NCBI GenBank assembly: GCA_002375495.1
Contig: DFLU01000013.1
Location: 1-64,000 of the forward strand
From: Flavobacteriaceae bacterium UBA3611
GTDB taxonomy: Bacteria; Bacteroidota; Bacteroidia; Flavobacteriales; Flavobacteriaceae
Length of the DNA stretch: 64,000 bases
Reading direction: 5' to 3'
The position numbers were made by a program, and so were the translations under genes. This document shows, in pieces, positions 9,356-18,109 of the stretch. A model generated the notes under the pieces. The model worked only from the letters and a program-made list of their open reading frames with translations, was not told the origin of the DNA and did not search any database. Each line of letters starts with the position of its first letter. The first letter of the stretch is position 1.

Positions 9356-11866
9356 TTAAAAACTAAACCCAAACACTCCCGTAACGCCAATTTTTCGGGC
9401 GTCTGGTCGGTCTAGATAATTTCCGCGGAAGTTCACATCGAGCCTAAAAATCTTAAAGATATTGCCCACCCCGACGCTGTATTCGTAATACAACTCGTTT
9501 GAAGGTGATAAGTTAGCCGGGGTTAATGGCCCGTTTGTGATCGATTCAAATGCAGGGCGACTCAAATTGATGTTTTCTTGTGAAATGTTCCCGTATACGG
9601 TTCTAAAGCCAATGACTTCCCGCAGGTCTAATTTCCGTAGAAACGGAATACGCCCAAAAATGCGACCTCCAAAATTGTGCTGTAAATGCACACTTACGTA
9701 TTCATCACTCACAAACTCGTAAAAATCGAGGTTCGAAAAGGTATTGTAGATGCTAAACAGGGTTTGGTTACCAGGTATAGGACTCAACAAACTAAAGGGT
9801 ACAGGATCGAAAATTTTCCCCGCTTCCACCGTGGTAAAAAGCCGGCCCAATCCGCCAATATTCCATGGTTGTGTATAGAGCGCTTGTAATTTCGAATAGC
9901 CAAATTCACCCCCAAGCACACCATCGAGTCCGCGTGTGTAGCCCAAATAGATCGTGGCATAGTCGCCATCGTTAATTATGGTTCGTTCTACGCCATAGCC
10001 CGAAGTTTTCCGTTTTGGGGTATAGAAAAAACCTAATTCCAATTCGGCTTGTGAAAGCTCGCTTTGTTGCACTCCATCTTTATCAAAATAATCGATGCTA
10101 AAGGTTTCGGTAGCAGATTCTAAGTTTCGGTATGAACCGGTAAGACGCACATTAAAATTTTTAGCCGGCTCTACCGAAAAACCTGCGGTAGACAAATTGA
10201 TACGGGTAAGCCTATCGTTAGCCCCCACTGTGATCAAACTGGAAGACGCCAGATTTCGACCCAACACATCGGTACTAGAGGTTAAACTAGCGCCGGTTTG
10301 TTCTACATCTTTTCTATTTCCGCCAAAAACAGTGAGCCTCGAAGCACGATCTATTAAGTATTTACCCGAAATACCGTATTTAAAACGCTCATCCCGGAAA
10401 CCGTACGCACCAAAAACTTCTACACGCCAGGGATCATTCTGAGAAAAGTAGGTTCTACCCCCCAAACGGATACGCAGTCCTTCGGCTTCATTAAAGCCAA
10501 AGATGGAAAAAAGAGGCCCCACATCTACATTCCCCACTTGGTAGTAGCCAGAGGCGAGTGCCGCACCAATATTATAGAAAGCCTGGAAGCGCGGAACGGT
10601 TTTTAGGCTGTCTAACATGACGTAGACGCCCTTTTCATCTTTGCTGAGCTCCTCCATACGGCGTTCCTCCCAAAAAGTGTCTGGGCGATTGTAAATTTCT
10701 TCATTATATGGATCTACCTGTGCGTCATAAAAGCTTTTCTCTTTAGGAACATCAAATTCGTAATTATCGAATAGCGTGGTCCGCCTTCCGTAGACCCCTT
10801 GTGCATCTTCCTTTTTCCGCAGGCTGAAATCGCTTAAGAAATAATCTCTTGTAATTAAAAAGATGGAATCGTTCAGCACGTCGAATTCCTGTTCAATATA
10901 CACCTCACGCACCCAGTTTAGATTGGCACTTTTAGACGCTTGGAGGTTGATTTCTTTGATGGCCCACGTACTATCATTCACCCAAAAATCACCTTTAAAA
11001 GTCAATTCATTTTTTCGGCGTGGGTAGTATACAATATTGTAGCACCATTTATTATCACGGTAGGCACTGTCTAACAATACGTAGTTGTACACGTCGATAC
11101 CCGTGCGTGACAACGGACTGGTAAAGGCTTTATCGAAAAATTTAAGGTAATTATCGTACACATCGTACTCTTTATAAAGGTCTTTTACAAAGGCAATCAG
11201 GGTTTGGTTGTTGCTAAAACCGCTGTTTTTATTTCCTTCCAGAATTTCTTTTTCTTCATTCAGATTGTTATCGCCATACACTTTAGAATACGCTTCGTTG
11301 ATGAATATGGGTAGGTAGCTATTTCCGGTAACATTTGAAGTATCTATCTGGTCCCAGATAAATTCCATGCCCTTAAAAATCTTGCTTTTTATCAGGGAAG
11401 AGTCGATGGTATTCAGGTCGAATTCTAGTTTTTCGTATTTATCGTAGCTGTATTGTTCAAATTTTTTGACTCCGTTCTCACGGCGATTTTCCCAAATTTT
11501 TCGAAGAATGGCGAGTGCCGGATTGTCTTTTTTAGAAGTTTTTCCCGTAAAGATAACTACTTCATCGAGGGCTGCTGCCTCTTCGGAAAGCGTCACCTCC
11601 ATTTTATAGGTTGTTTTTTCACCTAAGGAAATTTCCTTTGTTTCATACCCAATAAACGAAAATACCACGGCATCGTAGCTTTGGTCGCTTTCGAGGTAGA
11701 AACGTCCCTCTTCGTTGGTGATGGTACCCTCGTTACTGTCTTTGAAGATGACGTTGGCAAAAGCAACCGACATACCTGTATCGTCTTTCACAACACCGCT
11801 CACCTTTGTTTGGGAATACAGTGAAACAGAGCAGACTAAAAAAATAAGGAAGTAGAATTGCTTCAT
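9356..11866 (-). CDS. DUF5686/carboxypeptidase-like regulatory domain outer-membrane protein
   Basis: An 836-residue exported protein of the Bacteroidota. It has a signal peptide (MKQFYFLIFLVCSVSLYSQ), then a carboxypeptidase-regulatory-like beta-sandwich (residues about 21-105, with the typical VSGVVKDDTG start and FSFIGYE), then the long DUF5686 region, ending in aromatic-rich beta strands and a terminal Phe (GVFGFSF), as expected for an outer-membrane barrel. I use the ATG at 11866, which begins the signal peptide; the longer frame starts 18 codons upstream. The function of this family is not known to me; it resembles a TonB-dependent receptor without a plug. Confidence 0.9.
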   Translation of the reverse strand: MKQFYFLIFLVCSVSLYSQTKVSGVVKDDTGMSVAFANVIFKDSNEGTITNEEGRFYLESDQSYDAVVFSFIGYETKEISLGEKTTYKMEVTLSEEAAALDEVVIFTGKTSKKDNPALAILRKIWENRRENGVKKFEQYSYDKYEKLEFDLNTIDSSLIKSKIFKGMEFIWDQIDTSNVTGNSYLPIFINEAYSKVYGDNNLNEEKEILEGNKNSGFSNNQTLIAFVKDLYKEYDVYDNYLKFFDKAFTSPLSRTGIDVYNYVLLDSAYRDNKWCYNIVYYPRRKNELTFKGDFWVNDSTWAIKEINLQASKSANLNWVREVYIEQEFDVLNDSIFLITRDYFLSDFSLRKKEDAQGVYGRRTTLFDNYEFDVPKEKSFYDAQVDPYNEEIYNRPDTFWEERRMEELSKDEKGVYVMLDSLKTVPRFQAFYNIGAALASGYYQVGNVDVGPLFSIFGFNEAEGLRIRLGGRTYFSQNDPWRVEVFGAYGFRDERFKYGISGKYLIDRASRLTVFGGNRKDVEQTGASLTSSTDVLGRNLASSSLITVGANDRLTRINLSTAGFSVEPAKNFNVRLTGSYRNLESATETFSIDYFDKDGVQQSELSQAELELGFFYTPKRKTSGYGVERTIINDGDYATIYLGYTRGLDGVLGGEFGYSKLQALYTQPWNIGGLGRLFTTVEAGKIFDPVPFSLLSPIPGNQTLFSIYNTFSNLDFYEFVSDEYVSVHLQHNFGGRIFGRIPFLRKLDLREVIGFRTVYGNISQENINLSRPAFESITNGPLTPANLSPSNELYYEYSVGVGNIFKIFRLDVNFRGNYLDRPDARKIGVTGVFGFSF

Positions 11867-11994
11867 AAGTAGGTAACGTGGTGCGGGCAATAAAATTTCA
11901 GCACCAATTTGAAACAGCAAAGAACGAACAAATAGAATAGTTTACAAATTAAAATATTCTTAAAAGACGCAATTGCGGTAAATGGTATAAAAAC

Positions 11995-12036
11995 AAAATT
12001 CCAAATCCACACCTTAGACGAAGGGATTTGGAATTT
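11995..12036 (-). terminator. rho-independent terminator of pdhB
   Basis: A 13-bp perfect stem, arms at 11996-12008 and 12024-12036 (GGATTTGGAATTT), with a 15-base loop and a T-rich tail on the minus strand, just past the pdhB stop. Confidence 0.75.
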
Positions 12037-12062
12037 GGAATTTATATTTTCTTACGTAAAGG

Positions 12063-13043
12063 TTAGTCTTTATAAAGCACCTTCTTAACCGCCTTAATCA
12101 CATCGTTGCTATTGGGCAGCCATTCTTCCAAGAGCACTGGTGAATAAGGGGCAGGTGTATCTGCCGTGTTCAACTTCACAATAGGAGCATCTAGATAGTC
12201 GAATACTTGGCTTTGCACTTGGTAGGTAATTTCGGTAGCTACATTTCCAAAAGGCCATGCCTCTTCTAGAATCACCAAACGGTTGGTTTTCTTTACCGAT
12301 TCCATAATTGCGTTATGGTCCATTGGGCGCACGGTTCGAAGATCGATGATTTCACACTCAATACCCTCTTTGGCCAGTTCATCTGCCGCTTTATAGGCTT
12401 CTTTAATAATTTTTCCGAAGGAAACAATGGTCACATCGGTTCCTTTTCGTTTGATATCAGCTACCCCGAGTGGGATTAGGTATTCTCCTTCTGGCACTTC
12501 TCCCTTGTCACCATACATCTGTTCACTTTCCATAAAAATAACCGGATCGTCATCACGGATGGCACTTTTTAGTAATCCTTTGGCATCGGCTGGGTTACTT
12601 GGCACCACCACTTTCAGTCCTGGGGTATTAGCGTACCAACTTTCAAAAGCTTGGGAGTGGGTAGCTGCTAGCTGACCTGCAGAGGCGGTTGGCCCTCTAA
12701 ATACGATAGGACATTTTAATTGGCCCCCGCTCATCTGTCTGATTTTTGCGGCGTTATTAATGATCTGGTCTATCCCTACCAACGAGAAGTTAAACGTCAT
12801 GAACTCTACAATAGGTCTGTTTCCGGTCATGGTAGAACCGATGGCAACACCCGCAAAGCCCAATTCTGAAATTGGAGTATCGATCACGCGCTTCGCGCCA
12901 AACTCATCCAACATTCCCTTACTGGCCTTATAGGCACCATTGTATTCGGCAACTTCTTCTCCCATCAGGTAAATGGCTTCATCGCGACGCATCTCTTCGC
13001 TCATAGCTTCACAAATGGCTTCTCTAAATTGGATTGTTTTCAT
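12063..13043 (-). CDS. pdhB: pyruvate dehydrogenase E1 component, beta subunit
   Basis: A 326-residue E1-beta of the pyruvate dehydrogenase complex. It has the transketolase pyrimidine domain (MGEEVAEYNGAYKAS near residue 27, with the conserved Glu that contacts thiamine diphosphate) and the transketolase C-terminal domain (VDLRTVRP-like segment IIDLRTVRPMD). It would pair with a separate alpha subunit to oxidise pyruvate. No pdhA or E2 gene is adjacent, so the complex is dispersed in this genome, as is usual in flavobacteria. A branched-chain E1-beta is a less likely alternative. Confidence 0.94.
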   Translation of the reverse strand: MKTIQFREAICEAMSEEMRRDEAIYLMGEEVAEYNGAYKASKGMLDEFGAKRVIDTPISELGFAGVAIGSTMTGNRPIVEFMTFNFSLVGIDQIINNAAKIRQMSGGQLKCPIVFRGPTASAGQLAATHSQAFESWYANTPGLKVVVPSNPADAKGLLKSAIRDDDPVIFMESEQMYGDKGEVPEGEYLIPLGVADIKRKGTDVTIVSFGKIIKEAYKAADELAKEGIECEIIDLRTVRPMDHNAIMESVKKTNRLVILEEAWPFGNVATEITYQVQSQVFDYLDAPIVKLNTADTPAPYSPVLLEEWLPNSNDVIKAVKKVLYKD

Positions 13044-13152
13044 GTATTGTTACTTTTCGTTCTGTAGCTGTGGTAATATTGAAAACAAAAATAATATTAT
13101 TTAAGAGTACTCTGCACATCAACAGACAAATTATTGAAAAGGTTTAAAATTT

Positions 13153-13170
13153 TACTATGCATGCATAGTA
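13153..13170. promoter_or_regulatory. 18-bp perfect palindrome, putative operator of etfBA
   Basis: TACTATGCATGCATAGTA is identical to its reverse complement. It lies 18 bases upstream of a -7 box at 13189-13196 and so overlaps the place of the -33 element. A near copy (15 of 18 bases, the rest transitions) lies in the same position before the FadL-type gene at 61065-61082. I infer a binding site for a dimeric regulator of fatty acid metabolism; the regulator is not known. Confidence 0.6.
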
Positions 13171-13188
13171 TTTTTGAATTATATTTGG

Positions 13189-13196
13189 TATCTTTG
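13189..13196 (+). promoter_or_regulatory. -7 promoter box of etfBA
   Basis: TATCTTTG matches the Bacteroidota -7 consensus TAnnTTTG. No good -33 TTG lies at the normal distance; that position is taken by the palindrome at 13153-13170. The leader to the etfB ATG at 13233 is about 30 bases. Confidence 0.5.
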
Positions 13197-13232
13197 GCAT
13201 CCTTAAAATTTACTCAGCAAAACAGTAGTTAT

Positions 13233-13973
13233 ATGAAGATTTTAGTGTGCATTAGCCACGTTCCAGACACAACCTCGAAGATTAATTTTACCGATGGTGA
13301 TACCAAATTCGATACCAATGGTGTTCAATTTGTGATTAACCCGAATGACGAATTCGGATTAACTCGTGCCATGTGGTTCAAAGAAAAACAAGGTGCCGCT
13401 GTGCATGTTGCAAATGTAGGTGGCCCAGAAACAGAGCCTACCTTACGAAAAGCTCTTGCCATTGGAGCCGATGAGGCGATTCGTGTAAACACCCCAGCAA
13501 CAGACGGGTACAGCGTAGCCAAGCAATTGGCACATGTTGTAAAAGAAGGCGGATACGACCTTGTTATCGGTGGGCGTGAGTCTATAGATTACAACGGTGG
13601 AATGGTACCAGGGATGGTAGCAAAAATGATCGACGCTAATTTTGTAAATACGTGTATCAGCCTTGAAGTTGAAGGCGAAAGCGCTACGGCCATTCGAGAA
13701 ATTGATGGTGGTAAAGAAACGATAAGCACGAAGTTACCATTAGTAGTTGGAGGACAAAAAGGCTTGGTGGAAGAAAGTGACCTTCGCATCCCGAACATGC
13801 GGGGTATCATGCAAGCACGTTCAAAACCATTACACGTAAAAGAACCTGTTGACGCGACTGCCGAAACCAACACCAATACTTTTGAAAAACCAGCACCAAA
13901 AGGAGCTGTGAAATTAGTAGATACCGTAGACGAGTTAGTCGATTTATTACACAACGAAGCAAAAGTAATTTAA
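13233..13973 (+). CDS. etfB: electron transfer flavoprotein, beta subunit
   Basis: A 246-residue ETF beta subunit, which with EtfA carries electrons from acyl-CoA dehydrogenases to the respiratory chain. It starts MKILVCISHVPDTTSKI, typical of the family, and has GGRESIDYNGGMVPGMVA, close to the ETF-beta signature. I use the ATG at 13233; the 33 extra upstream residues are hydrophobic and would include the promoter region. It is followed after 82 bases by etfA. Regulation by the upstream palindrome is likely. Confidence 0.96.
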   Translation: MKILVCISHVPDTTSKINFTDGDTKFDTNGVQFVINPNDEFGLTRAMWFKEKQGAAVHVANVGGPETEPTLRKALAIGADEAIRVNTPATDGYSVAKQLAHVVKEGGYDLVIGGRESIDYNGGMVPGMVAKMIDANFVNTCISLEVEGESATAIREIDGGKETISTKLPLVVGGQKGLVEESDLRIPNMRGIMQARSKPLHVKEPVDATAETNTNTFEKPAPKGAVKLVDTVDELVDLLHNEAKVI

Positions 13974-14055
13974 CAATTAAGAGACTTAAGTTGTGAGACT
14001 TGAAAATTCAAGCTCACATTCTAAAATCTTAAATCTAATATCTTAAATCTTACAC

Positions 14056-15024
14056 ATGTCAGTTTTAGTATACACAGAATCCGAAAATGGATCGTTTAAA
14101 AAAATAGCCCACGAAGCTGTTTCTTACGCAAAAGGAATCGCAGATGCCATGGGCACCACAGTAACAGCCGTTGCTGTAAACGCAGGTGATAGCTCTGAAT
14201 TAGGAACCTATGGTGCTTCTAAAGTATTGGAAGTTTCTAATGATAAGCTTCAAAACTTCAATGCGGAAGCCTATGCAGATGTACTTGCACAAGCTGTTAA
14301 AAACGAAGGGGCCAAAGTAGTTGTGCTTACCTCAAGTGCCAACAGCAAGTTTATGGCACCCTTGGTAGCTGTAAATTTGGAAGCAGGATATGTTCCTAAT
14401 GTAACCGAACTACCTTCTTCAACTGAACCATTTACGGTAAAGCACAGCGTTTTTACCAACAAGGCATTTTCGAATACTGAAATCAATACTGATACGAAAG
14501 TAGTAGGACTTGCTAAAAATGCCTACGGAATTAAGGAGAATCCAACTTCGGCCAGTACTGAGGCGTTTTCCCCATCGCTTGCTGAAGATGATTTTTCAAC
14601 CGAGGTAGTTTCCGTAGATAAAGCAACAGACAAAGTAACCATTGCCGATGCTGAAATTGTAGTTTCTGCCGGTCGCGGAATGAAAGGTCCTGAAAATTGG
14701 GGCATGATTGAAGAGCTTGCTGAAACACTGGGTGCAGCTACCGCTTGCTCAAAACCCGTTAGTGACATGGGCTGGAGACCCCACGGAGAGCACGTTGGGC
14801 AAACCGGAAAACCAGTAGCTTCTAACCTTTATATTGCCATTGGAATTTCTGGAGCCATCCAGCATTTGGCAGGAATTAATGCTTCCAAAACCAAAGTGGT
14901 GATCAATAACGATCCCGAGGCACCTTTCTTTAAGGCAGCCGATTATGGTATTGTGGGCGATGCTTTTGAAGTGGTTCCACAGTTGGTTGAAAAATTGAAA
15001 GCATTTAAAGCTGCAAACGGATAA
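14056..15024 (+). CDS. etfA: electron transfer flavoprotein, alpha subunit
   Basis: A 322-residue ETF alpha subunit. The C-terminal FAD-binding domain shows GRGMKGPENW near residue 205, RPHGEHVGQTGKPVASNLY and the ISGAIQHLAG motif, all conserved contacts to FAD. The 82-base gap after etfB contains short repeats of AAATCTTAA and no obvious terminator, so the two genes form one operon. A strong terminator follows at 15033-15059. Confidence 0.96.
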   Translation: MSVLVYTESENGSFKKIAHEAVSYAKGIADAMGTTVTAVAVNAGDSSELGTYGASKVLEVSNDKLQNFNAEAYADVLAQAVKNEGAKVVVLTSSANSKFMAPLVAVNLEAGYVPNVTELPSSTEPFTVKHSVFTNKAFSNTEINTDTKVVGLAKNAYGIKENPTSASTEAFSPSLAEDDFSTEVVSVDKATDKVTIADAEIVVSAGRGMKGPENWGMIEELAETLGAATACSKPVSDMGWRPHGEHVGQTGKPVASNLYIAIGISGAIQHLAGINASKTKVVINNDPEAPFFKAADYGIVGDAFEVVPQLVEKLKAFKAANG

Positions 15025-15032
15025 AATTTTTG

Positions 15033-15059
15033 CCCTCCCCTATTCGGGAGGGTTTTTTA
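15033..15059 (+). terminator. rho-independent terminator of etfBA
   Basis: CCCTCCC at 15033-15039 pairs with GGGAGGG at 15046-15052 and is followed by TTTTTT. It overlaps the 3' end of the frameshifted minus-strand gene at 15057-15205. Confidence 0.93.
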
Positions 15060-15205
15060 TTTTTCTTCGGAAGGATGTACGTCTGTTTTGATGTGCTCGA
15101 AGGCATCTACTGGAAATCCTAAAATCCATCGATAGCTTTGGTTTTTTAATTCGTTTGCGCCTGATTATCTTTCCCATTCCATTTATTGTGGTATTTTTGC
15201 TCCAT
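15057..15205 (-). pseudogene. small frameshifted gene of unknown function
   Basis: On the minus strand an ATG at 15205 opens MEQKYHNKWNGKDNQAQTN and meets a stop at 15146-15148. A second frame covering the rest reads ELKNQSYRWILGFPVDAF, then EHIKTDVHPSEEK, and a stop at 15057-15059. Joined by a single -1 shift the two give one plausible 50-residue soluble protein; the distance from ATG to stop is 149 bases, not a multiple of three. A recent one-base indel, a sequencing error or programmed shifting are all possible. I do not recognise the protein. Confidence 0.45.
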
Positions 15206-15220
15206 CACTGTTTTTAAACC

Positions 15221-15847
15221 ATGAGCCTAGTTCGCTTAAACATAAAAGGAATTTCGTATAGCCAAACCCAAAATGGCGCCTATGCGCTTATTTTGAATGA
15301 AGTAGATGGCGAACGAAAACTCCCTATCGTAATTGGCGCCTTTGAAGCCCAATCTATTGCCATTGCACTCGAAAAAGAGATCAAACCTCCTAGACCCCTT
15401 ACCCACGATTTATTCAAAAATTTTGCAGATCGGTTTGCCATTGTCGTAAAACAGGTGATTATCCACAAATTGGTTGATGGCGTTTTTTATTCTAGTATAA
15501 TTTGTGAGCGGGACAATCTAGAGGAAATTATAGATGCGCGCACTAGTGACGCTATTGCATTGGCACTTCGTTTTAAAGCACCCATTTTTACCTATAAAAC
15601 TATTTTGGAAAAAGCTGGGATTTACTTAAAAACGACGCCTTCCAAAAAGAAGAAAATTTCCGAAGCAGAAGAAGCAATCCTCGAAGAGCTTATTTTAGGG
15701 GAAGATGCAGAATCTGCCCCTCAGAAAAAAGAAGATTTCTCTAAGTTTACGGGAAAAGAATTGAATGCCATGCTAGATGAAGCCGTTGCCAATGAAGATT
15801 ACGAGCGTGCCGCAAGAATTCGGGATGAAATTTCAAAAAGAGAGTGA
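15221..15847 (+). CDS. bifunctional nuclease (DUF151) with C-terminal UVR motif
   Basis: A 208-residue protein. Residues about 1-135 are the DUF151 bifunctional nuclease domain, with LPIVIGAFEAQSIAIALE near residue 34 and the region DARTSDAIALALRFKAPI, both conserved. The C terminus (about 172-208) is a UVR motif of the UvrB/UvrC type (LDEAVANEDYERAARIRDEI), which usually mediates protein pairing. DUF151 proteins have reported RNase/DNase activity; the cellular role in this organism is unknown. It lies 22 bases before the nucleoside transporter gene and may be co-transcribed with it. Confidence 0.93.
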   Translation: MSLVRLNIKGISYSQTQNGAYALILNEVDGERKLPIVIGAFEAQSIAIALEKEIKPPRPLTHDLFKNFADRFAIVVKQVIIHKLVDGVFYSSIICERDNLEEIIDARTSDAIALALRFKAPIFTYKTILEKAGIYLKTTPSKKKKISEAEEAILEELILGEDAESAPQKKEDFSKFTGKELNAMLDEAVANEDYERAARIRDEISKRE

Positions 15848-15869
15848 TCAACTCAGGCCATTTTAATTT

Positions 15870-17600
15870 ATGAAACACTTTCAAAAAATTGCGCTATCTA
15901 TCATCTTTCTAGGATGTTTTTTTAGCGGACTCGCACAAACCGTCGAAAAAAAATGGAGCGTTACTTCTATAGAAAATACAACGGGCCAATCTGTGTACCC
16001 CATTTCTGAAGAAGATTATTTTTTACTGAAAGATGGCTCCTTCACTTACAATATTATAGCAAAAGACAGTCTAAAAGCCAGTGGAGATTACATGCTGCAA
16101 AACGATTTGCTGGTGCTTTTTTACGATTCACCGAAAGATTCTATCCGCCGATTTAGAATCACACAAAAAACAGACAGCACCCTAGTTTTTACTGAAAATG
16201 ATATCACCTATTCATTTATCGACACCGACAAAACTAATCTAGCAGCAGTAGATGAAGTCCCTATTACTGCAGGCACCAATGATGTGATTCCGTCACAGGG
16301 ATTTTCAGTAAACAGCCTTTGGCGTGGTGTTTTAGGAATGTTCACTCTCTTGCTTATCGCCTTTCTTTTTAGTGCCAATCGCAAAGCAATTAATTGGCAT
16401 ACAGTGGGGCTCGGACTCGCATTTCAGATTGTGATTGCCATTGGGGTACTAAAAGTGCCTTTTATTCAAAATATATTTGATTTCGTTGGTAAAATTTTCG
16501 TGAAGATTCTCGAATTTACCCAAGCAGGAAGTAAGTTTTTATTCGAAGGGTTGGTAGTAGACATGGATACATTTGGCTTTATTTTCGCTTTCCAAGTACT
16601 TCCTACCATTATTTTCTTTTCTGCCTTAACCTCTGTACTATTTTACTTAGGCGTCATACAAAAAGTGGTAAAAGCCTTTGGTTGGTTGCTTTCAAAATTG
16701 CTGAAAATTTCTGGGGCAGAGAGTTTGAGCGTTGCCGGAAATATCTTTTTAGGACAAACCGAAGCGCCCTTGCTTATTAAAGCCTACCTGGAAAAGATGA
16801 ACAAGAGCGAAATGCTGTTGGTGATGATTGGTGGTATGGCCACCGTAGCCGGCGCCGTATTGGCTGCATATATCGGTTTTCTAGGAGGAGACGACCCAGC
16901 ACTGCGCTTGGTTTTTGCGAAACACTTGCTTGCTGCTTCGGTAATGGCAGCACCCGGGGCTATCGTGATTTCAAAAATACTATACCCGCAAACCGAAGAA
17001 ATAAACACAGACGTACATGTTTCTTCAGAAAAAATAGGTTCCAATTTATTAGATGCGATTGCAAATGGTACTACAGAAGGGTTAAAATTAGCTGTAAATG
17101 TGGGTGCCATGTTACTAGTTTTTGTAGCATTTATTGCCCTTTTTAATGGAATTTTAGGCTGGATTGGAGATGTAACCTCATTTAACGATTGGATGGCAGC
17201 CAATTCCTCCTATCCAGAACTTTCGCTAGAAGCCATACTCGGAACCGTTTTTGCCCCCCTGATGTGGCTTATTGGTGTTGCTGAAGAAGATATGATGATG
17301 ATGGGACAGTTGTTAGGGATAAAACTAGCAGCAAGTGAATTTGTAGGGTATATCCAGTTGGCCGAACTAAAGAACACCAGCAATGCGATGCATTTAACGT
17401 ACGAGAAGTCGATTATTATGGCAACCTATATGCTCTGCGGATTTGCAAATTTTGCCTCTATCGGAATTCAGATTGGCGGTATTGGATCTTTGGCTCCGGG
17501 GCAACGTAAGATACTTTCTAAATTTGGAATGCGTGCATTGCTTGGAGGAACGATCGCGTCACTTATTTCTGCAGCAATCGCAGGTATGATTATCGGTTAA
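15870..17600 (+). CDS. concentrative nucleoside transporter (CNT/NupC) with N-terminal extracytoplasmic domain
   Basis: A 576-residue protein. Residues 1-22 are a signal peptide (ends FFSGLAQ). Residues about 25-125 form a small beta-rich domain of lipocalin-like character (EKKWSVTSIEN, FLLKDGSFTY, DSLKASGDYML). From about residue 150 the protein is a complete CNT transporter with Nup-type N-terminal, gate and C-terminal parts, including GQTEAPLLIKAY and GVAEEDMMMMGQLLG. CNT carriers import nucleosides with Na+ or H+. The extra domain should face the periplasm; it could bind substrate or a partner, which is inference. The gene fits with the deoxynucleoside kinases and thyA in the window. Confidence 0.93.
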   Translation: MKHFQKIALSIIFLGCFFSGLAQTVEKKWSVTSIENTTGQSVYPISEEDYFLLKDGSFTYNIIAKDSLKASGDYMLQNDLLVLFYDSPKDSIRRFRITQKTDSTLVFTENDITYSFIDTDKTNLAAVDEVPITAGTNDVIPSQGFSVNSLWRGVLGMFTLLLIAFLFSANRKAINWHTVGLGLAFQIVIAIGVLKVPFIQNIFDFVGKIFVKILEFTQAGSKFLFEGLVVDMDTFGFIFAFQVLPTIIFFSALTSVLFYLGVIQKVVKAFGWLLSKLLKISGAESLSVAGNIFLGQTEAPLLIKAYLEKMNKSEMLLVMIGGMATVAGAVLAAYIGFLGGDDPALRLVFAKHLLAASVMAAPGAIVISKILYPQTEEINTDVHVSSEKIGSNLLDAIANGTTEGLKLAVNVGAMLLVFVAFIALFNGILGWIGDVTSFNDWMAANSSYPELSLEAILGTVFAPLMWLIGVAEEDMMMMGQLLGIKLAASEFVGYIQLAELKNTSNAMHLTYEKSIIMATYMLCGFANFASIGIQIGGIGSLAPGQRKILSKFGMRALLGGTIASLISAAIAGMIIG

Positions 17601-17605
17601 CAATT

Positions 17606-17974
17606 TTAGCGTTCAATTTTTACGATAGTATTCGCCCAGTCCTTGGCCTCATCTACCGTTTTAAAATAACTAAACGAGCCCTCAAACAACTGTTGTTCAC
17701 TCGTAGCCTCTTGCCGCACTTCATCTTCTTGCGAAACTATGGCAAGCCCAACCATAACTTTCGGATTTATTGCAGTGTATGCTCTCGGGTCTATGTTTGA
17801 AGCAAATTCACGATTCGAAATAAAAACAAATTTACGACGATCATAATGCCTGTATGCATACGACATAATTTCATGAGCCGCTGGTTCTGAAATACCATCT
17901 CCCTTTAGTTTGAATACCAAATAATTTGGGTAACATTTCATCGGTCCATGGGGCGTTTCGTATACTGCTTCCAT
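17606..17974 (-). CDS. conserved-looking hypothetical protein
   Basis: A 122-residue cytoplasmic protein that I do not recognise. It has mixed alpha/beta character: FKLKGDGISEPAAHEIM, then RRKFVFISNREFASN, then a C-terminal helix (TVDEAKDWANTIV). This pattern resembles SpoIIAA/STAS-like small domains but no signature motif proves it. It converges with the transporter gene, with 5 bases between the stops. Codon use looks like that of the neighbours and no overlapping gene competes, so I think it is real. Confidence 0.7.
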   Translation of the reverse strand: MEAVYETPHGPMKCYPNYLVFKLKGDGISEPAAHEIMSYAYRHYDRRKFVFISNREFASNIDPRAYTAINPKVMVGLAIVSQEDEVRQEATSEQQLFEGSFSYFKTVDEAKDWANTIVKIER

Positions 17975-18109
17975 TTGTGTATTAGTTTGGTCCTATTAAA
18001 TATACGCAAAAAAGCAAAACGTTAATAACTTATAATAAATGAATTAATTTTCAGTTTCAATAACAGCTGCTCTTTTTTACATTTATCCTTCCAAAAATTA
18101 CGATTTAAA

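Noticed and set aside
13134..13232. N-terminal extension of EtfB
   Set aside because: The added 33 residues cover the palindrome and the -7 box, and ETF-beta proteins start at MKILV.
17852..17861. Palindrome GTATGCATAC resembling the etfBA/FadL operator
   Set aside because: It lies inside the coding sequence of 17606-17974, only the 8-base core TATGCATA is shared and the flanks do not fit the 18-bp element.
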